Shown: positions 20,545 to 33,149 of the stretch, piece by piece | How positions within the stretch are numbered: the first letter of the stretch is position 1 | How the letters are laid out: every line of letters begins with the position of its first letter | NCBI GenBank assembly: GCA_950295325.1 | Contig: OX485803.1 | Span: 63,193,554 to 63,257,553 of the forward strand | Direction of reading: 5' to 3' | Origin: Polytrichum commune | Taxonomy: Eukaryota > Streptophyta > Polytrichopsida > Polytrichales > Polytrichaceae | DNA: 64,000 bases | Translations under genes and position numbers: made by a program | Notes under the pieces: generated by a model | Seen by the model: only the letters and a program-made list of their open reading frames with translations | What the model was told of the DNA's origin: nothing | Database searches by the model: none

Positions 20545-23485
20545 TCCATACATTGCCAATAAGATGCTCGTCTTGTATTGGGAATTATGTGAGCTTCTAT
20601 AATTGGCTTGCAAGTTTGGCCTTTATTTGATTATGGATTGTAGAATCAGATTGTGTACTCGGACTGTGGAATCAAATTGTGGAATCAGACTGTGGTTGAG
20701 TCGTCCCAAATTGAACCAGGGTTGTACAATCACTGCGAGAATGTGAACCAAGGGTGATTGTGTATGATTTAGCCCCTACATGTTGGCATGTTGTGTATGA
20801 TTTAGCTAAAAATTGAATTGTTGGTGATCATGAAGAACATCACGGCAACATACGAGCATAACATACTAGCATACCAACATACCAAACAAACTGCAAAATT
20901 TGTATTGAATTGCTCAACTGAAATGAAAAAAATAATGTGATTACTGTCCAAATCATTAATGATGCACATCCTCTCTGTCTCTCACCTCTGCTTGCCCACA
21001 TCAGTTACCTCTAAACTGCTGTCAGCCATAAACCCCCACCCCTTAAGCGTCGTAGTCTGGGTAAAGGCTTATAACTCACATGAATCTAAGTAGCCTCATT
21101 CGCATCATTGAGATTCATCTCCATGGCACCCACAAAATGAATAAAGATCACCCAATTTAATCCACAAGAACAGGTCAAGAATGTTTAAAAACACTCTTTA
21201 CCCTGTAAATGCCAACACTCACAGTTTTATCATCAAAGTTCAAAACCCACTCCTCATCTATTAATTTTTATAATTTAAACTACCCTAAACAAGGTCAATG
21301 TCGACCCCTAAATCCACTGCCACCTTAGCTTCCCATTTTCATAATCCCCGCCTTGCTGGTAGCACTCCATAGCGATGCAGCCCCCTTGCAGAACCGACAG
21401 GTGGCTACTTGACCTTCCACTTCCCAACAGGCTGCCCTCAGCATCAGCATTGGCAATCGTCCCTGCGGCCTCCTGAGTCCAACTTCGGCCATGGGCAGAC
21501 TGTATTTAGGAGGCCCCTGGTCCCTTTAGTGTTAGGTTACTCCCAACCTGCCCAGCAGCAGCTGCCAAAAGAAAGCGCTAATTCCTGCTTGAACCGGCCC
21601 TCTGCTGCCTCGCCACCGCTAGTAGCCTGATTTCTGCCTTGGCATTGGCTTGCACCAAGATGACAATGACACCCACACAACCGCGAGCGCGCACACACAC
21701 ACACAGTCCAATTCACCCACCACAAGTTCTCACAATTCTTTTCTTTTGTGCACTCCTTGCTGCCCAGTGAAGCATTTGGCACCTAGGCTTGGCATTCCGA
21801 GTCGCTCCGCTTGATTCAGGCTCTCCTCCTAGCACAGACTCAGCCAGATCTTCGAGGAAGCCCAACCTCCTTCCTCCTCTTTCAGTCGGCCAACCACCAA
21901 TGCCAGCCCCGCCTTGCTACCTCCGATTCGCTCCTACTGTCGGCTCAACCCCTGCGGCCATGGACCCTCACACATTCGCAACCCCCCAAAAGATCCAGCC
22001 GCCATCCCAGCTTGAGCAGCAGATCCCGCTCTCTCGCAACCCCCTGGCCTCCTTCCCGAACCGAGAGGCTCCTGTTCGCTCCTGATCTCGCCTTCAAACT
22101 GGAAGGTTATCCTAACTCAACCGGTACCCCCCCTAAACGGACAGTGGCGAACCCGACTTTTTAACGCCATTCTAGCCCTTTCCGGTTTTTACCCGTGCAC
22201 TTGGCAAAGACCGGAGTTGTCATTCCTACTAATCCCAACTAATTTCCTAACACCCAAGCACTAAATCTTTACTAATTTAATTCTAATCCAAGCTCACAGC
22301 TTGCACTCTTTTTATGTTCTTTGATTGATAGATGCAATTCAAAGTCTAAGCGTAGATGAATTTAAGGATTAACAACAAATGTGGGCTCAATATTGGGCTC
22401 ACAACTGCAGACATGAATTTCTTGTCAGTTGCAAAAAACCAATACCAACACAACCCCATGAAAAGTGAGTAACCAAAATGCAAAAAAATGAATGAATTAT
22501 TCAACTTCTGCAATCCATATGAAGTGGTTGCAGAACATTTTGTCAAACAATTATTGAATACATGACCATCTGGAGCATGCATCTCCACTATGAACCATAG
22601 CAACTACTTCCTTGACACAATACCAGGTTCCAACGAGCAAGCAAACACACGGGTAGATCACTCTAAGGCATTTTTGTGCACCACATGCGGCTGGGGGTTT
22701 TTTTTTGTTTTGGGGCTATTTACCTTCAAGGGTTGAATTAAAGCCTCCCTATAATTACTTAAATTTCAAAAATGGCTCATTTGTTTGCACCCTTCCATTA
22801 CTTATATTGTCCAAGTCACTGCAATTTTTTGTACTCTATATTCCTTTTAAGCCATTTTCGGACAAACGGAAATCCCAATTATCATCCATCCCCGTGAGTC
22901 CTAAACCCATTTACATACCATACTAAACATACCTTCTAGGATCCTTATCTTCATCCCCTATATTAATTTTATAAAAAACTAATGGCCCACGTTTTATGTC
23001 CATCTAACTTACTTATAATGGGATTGTCTACATTTAATGGCCCCTTCATTATTTGGAATTCCTTTATAATTTTTATTTCAAATGATTTTAATCCTCTCTA
23101 TATTATGCCGCACGTCGTTTTTAAAATGCACTAAGTGATCTACCCGTGAGCAAGCACCATAAAAGATATTCACGTATCAAGTATGTGCTAGCCACCTCAA
23201 ATGTGGGCCTTTATTGAAAAGTAAGCTGCAACATCTGTATCACAACCCTAGTACATACAAAAAACTAAAATATGCTATAACTAAACCCTTGGAGTACTTG
23301 ATGAAGTGTTGCCAATCTTCTGTGTATTGTACGCCCTTATTAAGAAGTGCCACTGTGATAATGCAATGCTTATGATAAACCCTAAACACTAAAACTTGAA
23401 TTGATGAATGACGTTTTAGCTCAGGTATGGGGATAGTTTGGACTTAGCTTTCGAACTCAATTGTGGAGCACCATGTATCTAATAT
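20545..23485. other. Internal non-coding part of the transposon region, with a GC-rich block
   Basis: This lies between the two Harbinger genes. A GC-rich, pyrimidine-rich block at about 21,340-22,170 contrasts with AT-rich flanks and has several overlapping open frames but no recognisable protein. It may be an insertion of another element. A CA dinucleotide run lies near 21,692-21,704. Confidence 0.45.
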
Positions 23486-24739
23486 CTACACCCTAGCACT
23501 AGACATCCAATTAGAGCGATGCATGCTTGACTGGTAAGGAGAGGAGATGTCAAGAGGCCGAGACCCCTGGTCTGAATGCATGAATTGCTGAGAGTGTGAA
23601 TGCCTGTGTGCAAATTCTTCCCTTATACCTGAATTCCAAAACATTACATGAGAAGCATGCATTTCGTGTGGATCTATAGAGACCCGATGATGCTGGGAGG
23701 GGGGAGGAGTAATGTGGAAAACACTCACATATATGTTGCTGACGCTGTAGGCTTCATCATCCCAATCTGAAGCTGGTTGGGAGAAATCCTCACCGAAGCA
23801 TGCAAGATCGTCTTCGTGTCGCCGGATGTTTCTACTCATATTAGGGTTCTCCAACGCGGGAATCTGCAACGGGAGGCTGGCAGGGCTTGGTGTAATGTTG
23901 GAGATGGCTTCGCCTCCTTGGTCTTCATCTTCGTGTGCACTGTCGGTGCCTAGCTCAGTGCAGTCGTCATCTTCATCACCAGAGGCCTCTACGTTCAGGT
24001 CAACAAACCCTGACCCTTCCACTTGTTGTGATGGTGCAGGTGTAGGAGCAGGTGGCGGTGCGGATGAGGGAGGACAATCGGCGAGGGACCTATTGATGCC
24101 GGACCTTGGGGGAGCAGGGGTTGCAAAGGCAACGAGGGCAATAGCGGCATCGTTCGCAACTTGAGCATGAAGCTCTGCAAGTTCTTGAGTTCTTCGAAGG
24201 AGATCCCATTGTCTGGCTATGTCACATGTTATCGATTTATCCTCTAGAGTAAACAGGTTGAATGCATTTTGTTGTGCGATTTGCTATGCTTTCTTCATGG
24301 TTGCAGCTGCAAACCCCATTGTCGCTTTTGCATTGGCCTGCAATGCTTGTTCCTTGACCTTCAAGTTGACATGCTCTGCCTTGGAGGACTTAGCACCAGG
24401 AGGTCGCGTTGTTGCAGGTGCAAAGTCGGATGGAAGAGCTGCGCCATTTGGAGTAACAGTATCTCGTCGATCCACTGGCAATACATTCGGAGCAGGGATA
24501 TCATACACTCCTGCCTTCCGCTTGGCCATGAATATTGCTGCAAAACGAGGATAGGATTCTAGCAACAACCAACAATGTTTAAAAACAAAGGGTTTCCCAC
24601 ACTTTTGTTTGTAGAGATTTATAGCATCACATACAATGCCATCCTTTGTTTTTCCACTCTCATCAAGATCTTTGATTTGGCAATGGCAACCAGTGAACTT
24701 TGTTACTGCAGCCTTTATGTCACACCACTTTGTTTCCAA
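23486..24739 (-). pseudogene. Harbinger-associated Myb/SANT-like DNA-binding protein, one nonsense codon
   Basis: On the minus strand, from a likely splice acceptor at 24,740, the frame starts with SLETKWCDIKAAVTKF and CGKPFVFKHCWLLLESYPRF. These match the second half of the Myb/SANT domain and the following region of plant PIF/Harbinger DNA-binding partners (often annotated as NAM-associated C-terminal domain). The frame is broken by TAG at 24,284-24,286, where CAG would be expected. It then continues in frame through a helical, Gln-rich segment (CDIARQWDLLRRTQELAELH), a Pro-rich linker and an acidic tail to 23,486, about 418 codons. The exon encoding the first Myb helix was not found. This protein would help the transposase bind the transposon ends. 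Confidence 0.75.
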
Positions 24740-24749
24740 TGACCTAGTT

Positions 24750-25010
24750 AAAAATATAAAAATAAATCATTAATTTTAGTTTCATTTTAGAATGAAAACG
24801 ACCCTTTCAATGGTAAGTCACAAAAATATCAATATATATGTTCACTCATTGAAAGTGGATTTGTGGATACGTAGCCTTCAAGAACGCAAGGACAATAGTT
24901 TTTTCGAAGTTGGGCGGGTGGGCAACAATTTTCGGTCGGGTCCAGAAAATCTGCCGGGCGGTTGCCCCTGCCCGAATATTCCTCCCCCAAAAAGTTCGTG
25001 GGGGGAACTT
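24750..25010 (+). repeat. Repeat copy A, homologous to inverted copy at 33.15-33.55 kb
   Basis: This segment aligns, with moderate divergence, to the reverse complement of 33,150-33,545. Shared blocks include TTTTAGAATGA, CAATGGTAAGTCACAAAAAT, ATATATATGTTCACT, GCCTTCAAGAA and CAACAATTTTC followed by CCAGAAAATC or CTAGAAAATC. It lies immediately 5' of the Myb-like gene, so it may be the outer part of the Harbinger element or an independent short element. Confidence 0.75.
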
Positions 25011-25029
25011 AACGTCCGCCGTGGAAGAG

Positions 25030-25031
<2 letters not shown>

Positions 25032-25073
<42 letters not shown>
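25032..25073. repeat. (TA)n microsatellite
   Basis: About 20 uninterrupted TA dinucleotides, followed by TGTATGTGTAT. It sits at the outer edge of repeat copy A. Confidence 0.95.
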
Positions 25074-25079
<6 letters not shown>

Positions 25080-25081
<2 letters not shown>

Positions 25082-27770
25082 ATAACCACGGAATCGCTCT
25101 AATATAACTGCAGTGATTAGAGAAGAAAGTGACAGTATTCTACTTAGAATCTATGGAAGATTGGATAAAAAAGGCTATCTGAATTTTGAGAATAAATTAA
25201 ATAAAAGTCAAGTCATACAGAAAGCTCAGGTTGTATTTAAGCGAGACAACCACGGTAGTTGTACTTTGACTTCACTCAAAGTATATGGGCCAAAGCATGG
25301 TGAAGTGAACAAAAAAAGTGTTTGTCTTTCATAACATTATTAAGATCTAATGGAATATTCTTCATTTTCAGATTGAGTGGGGAATATATTGTGGAATATT
25401 TTCAGTACTGTAAAACACTATTATGGATCTTAATAATGTTATGTTCCATTGTGATACGATCTTCATATATAATAAGGGAAGTAGGCCCAATCTATACAAG
25501 ATGCCATTTCGAGAGCCCACCAATGGAATTTGAACCAAACATAGTACAAAACTTGTGCCTCATTAGTTTTATGGAGATACATATGAAGTAAATCCTAAAC
25601 TAGGTGGTGGGTTTGTGCTAAAACCTACTTCATTACAAAATTTGTGTGGATACTGCAAACTAGGATATTTTTATGCCCACATTAGAGAGATTGTATTGTA
25701 CAAGCATGGGGTTTGACTTATTTTCCTTGTTGGGAAAATGTAATAAAATATTTACATGGAAATTATGGAACAACTTGCATTCCTCATCGTGTCCTCTACT
25801 CCATCTTTGAAATATACTACAAAAATTTTAAACCATTATTTTCGGTTGAATCAACTCATTTTCACCATGTTCCGTATATGTACGTTATATGAAGTTTCTT
25901 TTATAATAGTTCACATAAATTTGACTTCATTTTGGGACATTTTTTGAAAATAGTTTAGTTTTCTATATTTTGCGAATAGAGGGGGCCAAAAGGCCAAGAA
26001 CAACACTTGGGGAGCCTCAAGCGGTCATATTTACCCCTAATGTCCTATGCAACCATAATCTAGTTGTGAACATATCACTCTGACCCCTTTGACACCAGTT
26101 TAGGTGGTTTCTGGACTATTTCAACTACTACTTTTGTTCAAGTTCAAGTTTGCTATGTTATGCAACATGGATAATTATGATTCAACAAAGTAAGCTTTTT
26201 TTGGATCAATTCAAATATGGGAGTGTGCTTTCAACTAGTTTACAGTGGAATATGTCCACAAACGCATGTTTGACATTTATCACCTTTGCAGTTTAGGGGC
26301 ATCATATCCTAAACATGATTTTTTTGTTGATCCCTATATGCAAATGATTCCCAATTGATCTAAAAATTCGCATGACACTCAAACGCAATATATCCTAAAC
26401 ATTTACCGTTGGAATTTTTAGTTAGACATGTGTTGGTGGGTGTAAATCCATGTGGAATGTGCACAATTGTGGCAACAAAGCTTCCCCAAAAATCAGAACA
26501 TAATGGTTTTAAGATTTGTAAGTTGATTTTGAGTAGGTATATTGCCCCTCTTTTGAACGAGAGTAAAGTTTTGTCATTTGGAGATGAATTGAGTGGAGGT
26601 TCAATTAAAAAACCAACCCCAATTTCATTTCTAAATTACTACTCCTCAAGACCACTAGTGACGTTCCTATTCTAACCTCCTAGATAACTAAACTTCAACA
26701 TTTATAATTTGGATTGTAAGTAGTCACCTCTAACCTGCAAACATCCATACGGTTGGATTTGTCAAAAAAACTTTAGATCTTCAGCTACAATCGCTGAAAA
26801 TAAGGTCACATTTTCTAGGTAGGTTTGAGGGGAATTGGGTGTGGGATGTTAGGGCTTCATCGATTTATATGAAAGTAACTAAACATATGCTTACATTCCC
26901 TGGGTGAGGTACTCTGAAATGTAAGAAGATATCCACTCACAATGGGGTGAGCAATGACATCTTAGGAGGCAGGTTCTCATGACTTGGTTCTGCTTGCAAA
27001 GAGACATGATTTAGCTACCTTATAAGGCTTTGATGCTAAATAAGGAAACTGGGTACATTGATACTTGACCTAACATAGCCTATGTTTTTAACAAAACAGA
27101 TAACAAATCTAGGGAAACAAGGCAAGAGGATCCTCAGCATCAGTTGTACAGTACTGTGTACGCACCAAAATTATGATAACATTATTTGAACCAATCTCTA
27201 CAATGGGATGGGAAGACTTCATAACATTAACCAACAATGCTAGGAGGGTACCCTTTAAGTACCCGTAAATTTACCTCAACTAGAAGAAAAAAGCTTGCAA
27301 AGCAAGGGTGAATGAATGAATAATTAATCAACATAGAAGCTTTAAAAAGATATCAAAGAGGTTCTCAATGTAGGTGTCTTGATGATCTTTCAAGAAGGTC
27401 AATCCGGGCTTGCTACTTAATGTTATGTTTGATAGATAGAAACTCCGGACCTTTTGTAAGGTTGGCGTGAATAAAGTGTTGTTCGTAATGTTAATGGCCC
27501 AGTGCCCACCGGGCAAAGGGTCATTGGGACAATACTACTCTCCTCTTTCAAGAATAGACACTTTAATGACTAGTGACCAGTAAAAGTAACCAATGTATGC
27601 ATATTCATAATTATATATAATTATATATATATTTTCATTCTATTGGTAGTGATTGGTTGTTTTCTATCCCACATTTATGTAGAAGGATTGATCCAGCATA
27701 ATAAATGGCAAAGGTGTTAATTGCTTTGAATGTGTGTTTGATGGTAGTTTTGGATAGTGGAATTTTTTTT
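25080..27770. other. AT-rich stretch without recognisable genes
   Basis: Only short chance open frames occur. An AT-rich tract at 27,603-27,632 lies beyond the 3' side of the LINE fragment on the minus strand. I see no domain motifs. Confidence 0.5.
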
Positions 27771-27771
27771 T

Positions 27772-29637
27772 CAAGCTTTCATTGAGGGGGCATGCGTAGT
27801 TCCTCTACTTCTAGCCGTGATGACTATCAGGGGGTCTACTTTCCATCCGTGTTGGTTGAGGATATCAATTAATGATTGATATTTTTGATATTTTTTTGTT
27901 TTTTGTTTCTTGTGAGAACCTATCGTTAGTGTATGTGAATTCAATGAATTGTACTGTGAAATTGTTTGTTGGGTTTAGTGTTGGGGTACTTTGGTATGGA
28001 AGTCCTTTAATACATAGTAGGTTGGGTTTGAGTATGGCGTTGCAGTGGCATCTTTATTGTCCACATGTGCAAGGTAGGAGCCATGGAAGGACTGTATTTT
28101 CTTGAGGGTTGTTGTTGAATGTCCCTGCATTCATGAGAATGTAGCATCTTGACTTTTGTGATGATAGGATTAATTTTCTTAGTTCCCAAACTGCTTTGTT
28201 ATGTCTTTTGGTTCTAAGGGCATGTATGCATGTGGTGTTGGTTACATTTTAGGAGTGCATGGAGCCATGTATGTGCATCGAGAGAGTCGCAGATTGGACA
28301 TGTGTTTGATGAGAATCTTTATTTGCTGAAGAATAATTGTTTCCTAGCGTTGCCCATGTATTGGCTAGTACGAAATTTTAGAAGGCTTGTTTTTTGTGAA
28401 TCTGTTATTGTAGGGTTAGACCATAAATTTTTGGATAGTTTGTTATCTATGTCGGGGTTCATTGTTCACTTGCAAATGTTGGGAAATTGTTGTGCCATTA
28501 TTTCTAAGTTTTTCTCACGATTGTGTTTAGTGATGTATGTTTCCAGACATTTGACAGGGCCTTTGTCAAGTCGTTTTCTTGGTCATGGCCATGTGTCTTT
28601 TTGAAAGTAGTATGATGTGGTATGTGCAAACTCGTATGGATTGGAGGCGAATTTGTATTTTTCTTTTGTGCCGTTTTTTGCAAGTACGTCTGCTTGTTCG
28701 TTTCCGTCAATGTTGGTATGTGCTTTAACTTTGTATATTGTAGTGGGTTGTGTACGGTTTTTTAGCATCTCTACCATAGATGTTAGTATGGTTTTATCAG
28801 CATGGTTGTTGTGTTAGGTTGGGTGTTTTATTTGTGTGTTGATTACATATAGGCAATTGAGGCAATCGGTGACTATGTGTGCGGGTTGGTTAGGATATTT
28901 CGTGGTAATTATTTTTAGTGTTTTGTGGATGGCCATTAGTTCAACTCTAAAGCTGGTTTGTAATCCGGGTAATCTTTTTGATATTTGTATTACTGCTTTT
29001 GTTGGGTTGTATATTCCGTATCCTGCTTTTTTCTTCTTCCAATGCCCTTCTTCGACTTGTTTGGGTGGGACAAACGATGCATCGGTATAATAGATGTATT
29101 GGGGTAGAAATTTTAGTGTAGTATTTGTTTCCAAATCTAGTAGGGGTGGTATGTATGCGTTTGCTAGGTTGGTATGTGGCAGGTAGGATAATTTATTCCA
29201 TTTGGTGTTTTTGTTTACAGGTGTGTTAGAGGGTGTGGGTGGGATTTTTGTACGTAATATTGTAGTATTTGTAAGTTTTCGATTGTTGTTTTAAGTGTGT
29301 CTATTTGGTTGGATGTGCCAAAGCTTTGGTTTTGGTGATGAATACATAAGATGTGTATTGCTAGTGGTTCTATTCGTAGTTTATTTATGTCTTGAGGGTT
29401 TGTTGGTTCTTCATATGTTGTGATATCTGTAGCAAAATGGGCAGTAACGTGTGTCTTGGAAAGGTCCAGTATATGGTGAAAAGTTTTGGTACCAATTAGT
29501 ATCCAGTATGACTAATTTGTTATGGTGTTTGGGTCATTTTTCGTTGCTAGTTGTGCCCAATGTATTGTTTGCTGGGCCATTTCTTTGTTATGTGGGTGTG
29601 CGTATCCAATTCCTTTGGGAAGACTTACCATAAGTCT
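27772..29637 (-). mobile_element. 5'-truncated LINE: RNase H and C-terminal zinc-knuckle region
   Basis: On the minus strand the recognisable order is a connecting region (LPKGIGYAHPHNKEMAQQTI near 29,630), an RNase H domain at 29,134-28,583 and a C-terminal knuckle (CPICDSLDAHTWLHALLKC near 28,290). A conserved C-terminal stretch ends with KVDPLIVI and RGTTHAPS near 27,790. The RNase H shows YYTDASF, FRVELMAIHKTLK, IVTDCLNCLYVI and VKAHTNIDGNEQADVLAKNG, so the Asp and Glu positions are present. The frame shifts several times and has stops, so it is dead. No reverse transcriptase catalytic core is present, which fits 5' truncation on insertion. The clade is uncertain. Confidence 0.8.
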
Positions 29638-29639
29638 GC

Positions 29640-30230
29640 AATCAGAGCAACTCTGGACCAGTAAGAAAACTTAGTATACCAAGGTGAAGAATATGAACTT
29701 GGTATAATTAGAGCAAAAGTTCCTACATTTGCAGAAATGGGCCTATAAAGTGTCAAATTCCCAACTTTGATTGTTGATGATGAGTTGGTAACCTTTGCTC
29801 AGAGAATGAAGGTAATCATCTACAATTTCTCCTCAGAACTATTGATCCTCATTCACAACCTGCATTCACAGTACATTAAGCAAGCCAATGAGATCTCCAT
29901 ATGTTGGCCTCTCCTACAATAAAGGAACTAGCTGTCTGCCGAAAGTGAGGTTACAATCCAAACTTGAATTTATTTCACAGGGCAAAACATGAAACGCCTA
30001 TCTGTCATTTAAGGCCCTGTTGAAATAGTTGTACACTGCTGTGATTCAAAGATGCATTACAAGAATATTGCTAGCGCCCACCAAAACTATGTACCATTTG
30101 TAAGGCATTAAGTATTCTGACAAAGCTCAACATTACCAATGTATGTACAGATGTAGCAGCCACAAAAGGCTTGAAGGAAAGTGTCCTTCAAAGAAATGTT
30201 AGAAGTTTAAAATAGAGGTTGGGCACACAA
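29640..30230. other. No gene recognised
   Basis: Sequence between the LINE fragment and the next minus-strand gene. It may contain the 3' untranslated region of that gene. No features beyond chance open frames. Confidence 0.4.
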
Positions 30231-30232
30231 AC

Positions 30233-32599
30233 CTTCATGGTCAAAAGCACAAGCTGGGTAACAGGTATCCACTGGGGGGAAATCACAACCTTCTCAGCTA
30301 CTGCACCTCCGGATGCTCCTTTGGTGGCAAGTCCTCTATCAAACTTCACAAGGCTCTATATGCATTGCGATGTGACAATTTAATTTGGGAAGTTAAAATA
30401 CTTTGACAAAAATCAGATGCTGTCAAGTACAAGAACTCATGGGCATGTGTTCTGAGATCACCTTGAAGTCAGTAATATCCATTACCCCCTGCCAAAGGAT
30501 TTTGCATTTAAGCTAAGCAAAATAATGTTCTCACCTGTTCTTCACCATGCACCTGACCTTCTATTGTCCGCTGCCAGTCCTCAAAGCTCGGCAAACACCC
30601 TTGTTAGCATCATCCCTTGCACTAAGGACATCTCAACAAGGTATATCGTGTGAGGTTGGAATGTAAGAAACATCTCAGAAGAACCATAAGTTTCGACCTT
30701 CAAGGCATAGGTGCCCGGTTCACTTCACTGAATAATGATCAGAAAGAAGAAACATGAATGACAATTTCTTCTGAACAAACACTTACATGAATAATTTGCA
30801 CAAGGTGTAGGTCATCAGTGACGGCAGATCTTGATGCTTCATTATCCGCCACTCTCAGTAACTGCAAAGTCACGTATATCTACAACCCACATTTCCAAAT
30901 CCTAAACATATTTGAAGGGAAACGAGAGAGGTTTTAAAAACTGTGAGTAATACATGAAAATTAATTAGGGTTTGGAGCTCATTGATTTCCAATACAGAGA
31001 AAGGGGAGATGAGCATTAACATTACTCAGCTGATCTGCTGATGAGCTGTGTTCAGCTGCCCTGACTGCATCCGGAGTCTTTATTCTCGAATCTACTGCTG
31101 GGCCCAGGAACACAGCTCATCAACTGAGTAATGTTATGAGACCCTTGAGTGTTGCACAAGAATAAACTAGAGGCTGGCATGATACATTTGAGTTTCATAG
31201 ATTCTGTACTCCAAAAATGAAAAGATGAATTGTCAACTCTTTAATTGTGAATTCAGATTTCTTATAAGTTATGGCCTACCGTGCTCAGCCATTGTATGCG
31301 ATACGACTCCTCCGATGCAGTTAAGCGATAGCCAGCCGTCTCCATCTTAAACTCTTCCATACCTGGCGATCCATACTGCCACCGAGGATACTTACATCAA
31401 CGAACACATTCCTAAGCTTGCCAGTCTTATCAAAAAGCCTGACACTATCTTCCAGAATATTATCTAAATTTCCAACTTAGGTATCCAGTTCTGTATTTCA
31501 CAGACCATTTGTATCACAAGATTCCAAGGCTCTCTTAAGTAATTGTTGCAAATTGGCCTACATTGCCGAATCGAGGGTGCAGAAATTGGGGTCTAGTGAT
31601 CAGGGTCTGACAAACTGACCGCAAGCTGGAGACTAAGTTTGTCAAAAGTGTAGCCAGCCATATACGCGCCCACCGCTGCAGACACGAATCCATGCAACGC
31701 CTGACCAGCCGACCTCCCTAAGTTTTGCACACATACCTGTCCAAGCGTGCCACAGTCAATCCAAAAATTCCTCACCCATTGCCACCCTACATTCTGCAGT
31801 GAAAAATTAGAGAATTGGAGGTTTCCAACACCTGCCAGCACTCTAAATACCCTAACCACACAAAGCTTTAACTACATCGCTCAACTCAGTCCAAGGTTTG
31901 GGAATCAGCTATAGTCAAAGAAAATCCTATGCAATGGCTGTCTCCTGGCCCCGTAGCATTCTAAAGCATATGTAAGGACGTTCTCTTTATATTATAGTTT
32001 CAAGAATAAATTTTCAAATCTATTGAGAACATGCATGAGTGCCGAGCATAGTAAAGTGGCAAGCTCTCATTAGTCGACATAACCTTATTGTTGCTTAACT
32101 ATCTTCGGGCACAAGCCTTCTTCCATCTACCAAGATGCAATTGACGAGGTCCGTCCTCAATGTGGAATCATTCTTAGGAATTCCGGAATACCTCAGAATT
32201 ATTGCAATCGCATATGGAACCTAAATAGGCTACTTAAGAATGTTAGACTCCCACCTCAAAGAAACAGAGCTGCAACTGGCGACAGACATCAGTAAGTGAT
32301 GTCGGAGACCATCCACGACCTCCACTCTTGCCCTCCTCCATTGCTTTAATTCTGGCTCCCACACCTCTCCGATATGGAACCCTAATTCCACCCCATTCTG
32401 GTGCGGAGTGCCGAAATCCATTTCGAATACAAATTGTGTAGCTAATAGGAGAGTCGGACACAGGAAAACAGATAATCCGCACATCTCTGGTATAATGCCT
32501 CCGAAGACGCACACATCTCCCACCAAATGTAGTGCAAAAGTCCGGAAGCGTCGGTGCAACAGCACCCATCGTTGACATGGACTCAGTAATTTGCAACAT
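30233..32599 (-). CDS. Unidentified multi-exon gene, possibly decayed
   Basis: Minus-strand segments with matching splice signals are, in order: 32,599-32,254; 31,908-31,857 (LIPKPWTELSDVVKALC); 31,793-31,593 (contains FVSAAVGAYMAGYTFDKL and ends LSDPDH); about 31,562-31,395; about 31,355-31,279 (METAGYRLTASEESYRIQWL); 30,861-30,787 (LLRVADNEASRSAVTDDLHL); 30,599-30,535; and 30,355-30,233 (KFDRGLATKGASGGAVAEKV). Several have canonical donors such as GTAAGT and acceptors ending CAG. The 31,562-31,395 segment contains TGA (31,498-31,500) and TAA (31,477-31,479) in the otherwise open frame, so the gene may be a pseudogene. The FVSAAVGAY...LSDPDH part is faintly like the C-terminal part of PHLOEM PROTEIN 2-LIKE A10 proteins, but this is weak. 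Exon joins are not all phase-compatible, so some exons are missing from my model. Confidence 0.45.
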
Positions 32600-33149
32600 T
32601 CACTCTTCAGCTTAAAACTTCAACTACCCAGTCACAAACAAGCCATCAAAGGCTGAGTGTAGCAATTCCAGAGTGCATCAAACACTTGAATCTCCGAGGA
32701 CTAATTGTGTAGTGATCCATTCTTGAGCTTGTTGCAGAAACTCATTCATTGTTTCGGCAATTTCAACCAATGCTCAACCCTGCCCACACCGAATCGAATG
32801 CTGGACGCAAAACTTCCTCACTCCATCAAACGCTCAACGCTGCAAAAGAAGTTGTTGTGTTTTAGAAGTCTAATAGATTTATTTGACAAGTAGCTTAGGA
32901 GCGATGCGATGATGATACTACGATTGTTGGGTTGTTGGATTGTTGGATTCAAACGAGTACAAATCCGATCCAGTGTAGCAATCTCGCATCTGTGGCTTTG
33001 AGAGCACACGGATATACATCTTCATTCATCCAATTGCTTCAATCATTCTTCACTCAAATTTCATCCAGAAATTACAATAATTTTAATTCATATCTTTTCT
33101 TAACCTGCCTATTGACATCCAATATATGAGCCCTGTTCTGATGCATGGG
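32600..33149. other. No gene recognised
   Basis: This would be the upstream region of the minus-strand gene at 30.2-32.6 kb. Short open frames on both strands have no recognisable content. Confidence 0.4.

Larger units (their letters stand above)
18482..25031. mobile_element. Degenerate PIF/Harbinger-type DNA transposon
   Basis: The region carries the two genes typical of the plant PIF/Harbinger superfamily: a DDE transposase on + (19,201-20,542) and a Myb/SANT-like partner on - (24,739-23,486), convergently arranged. The proposed left end is TTA followed by GAGCATCCCCACTAG at 18,485, which fits the 3-bp TWA target and GC-rich ends of this superfamily. I did not find a matching right terminus, so the right limit is a guess set at the (TA)n tract. 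Both genes are broken, so the copy is non-autonomous. Confidence 0.6.

Noticed and set aside
24792-25107. Plus-strand protein ending in YIYIYIYI
   Set aside because: The frame runs into the (TA)n microsatellite; the upstream part belongs to a repeat, not a supported gene.
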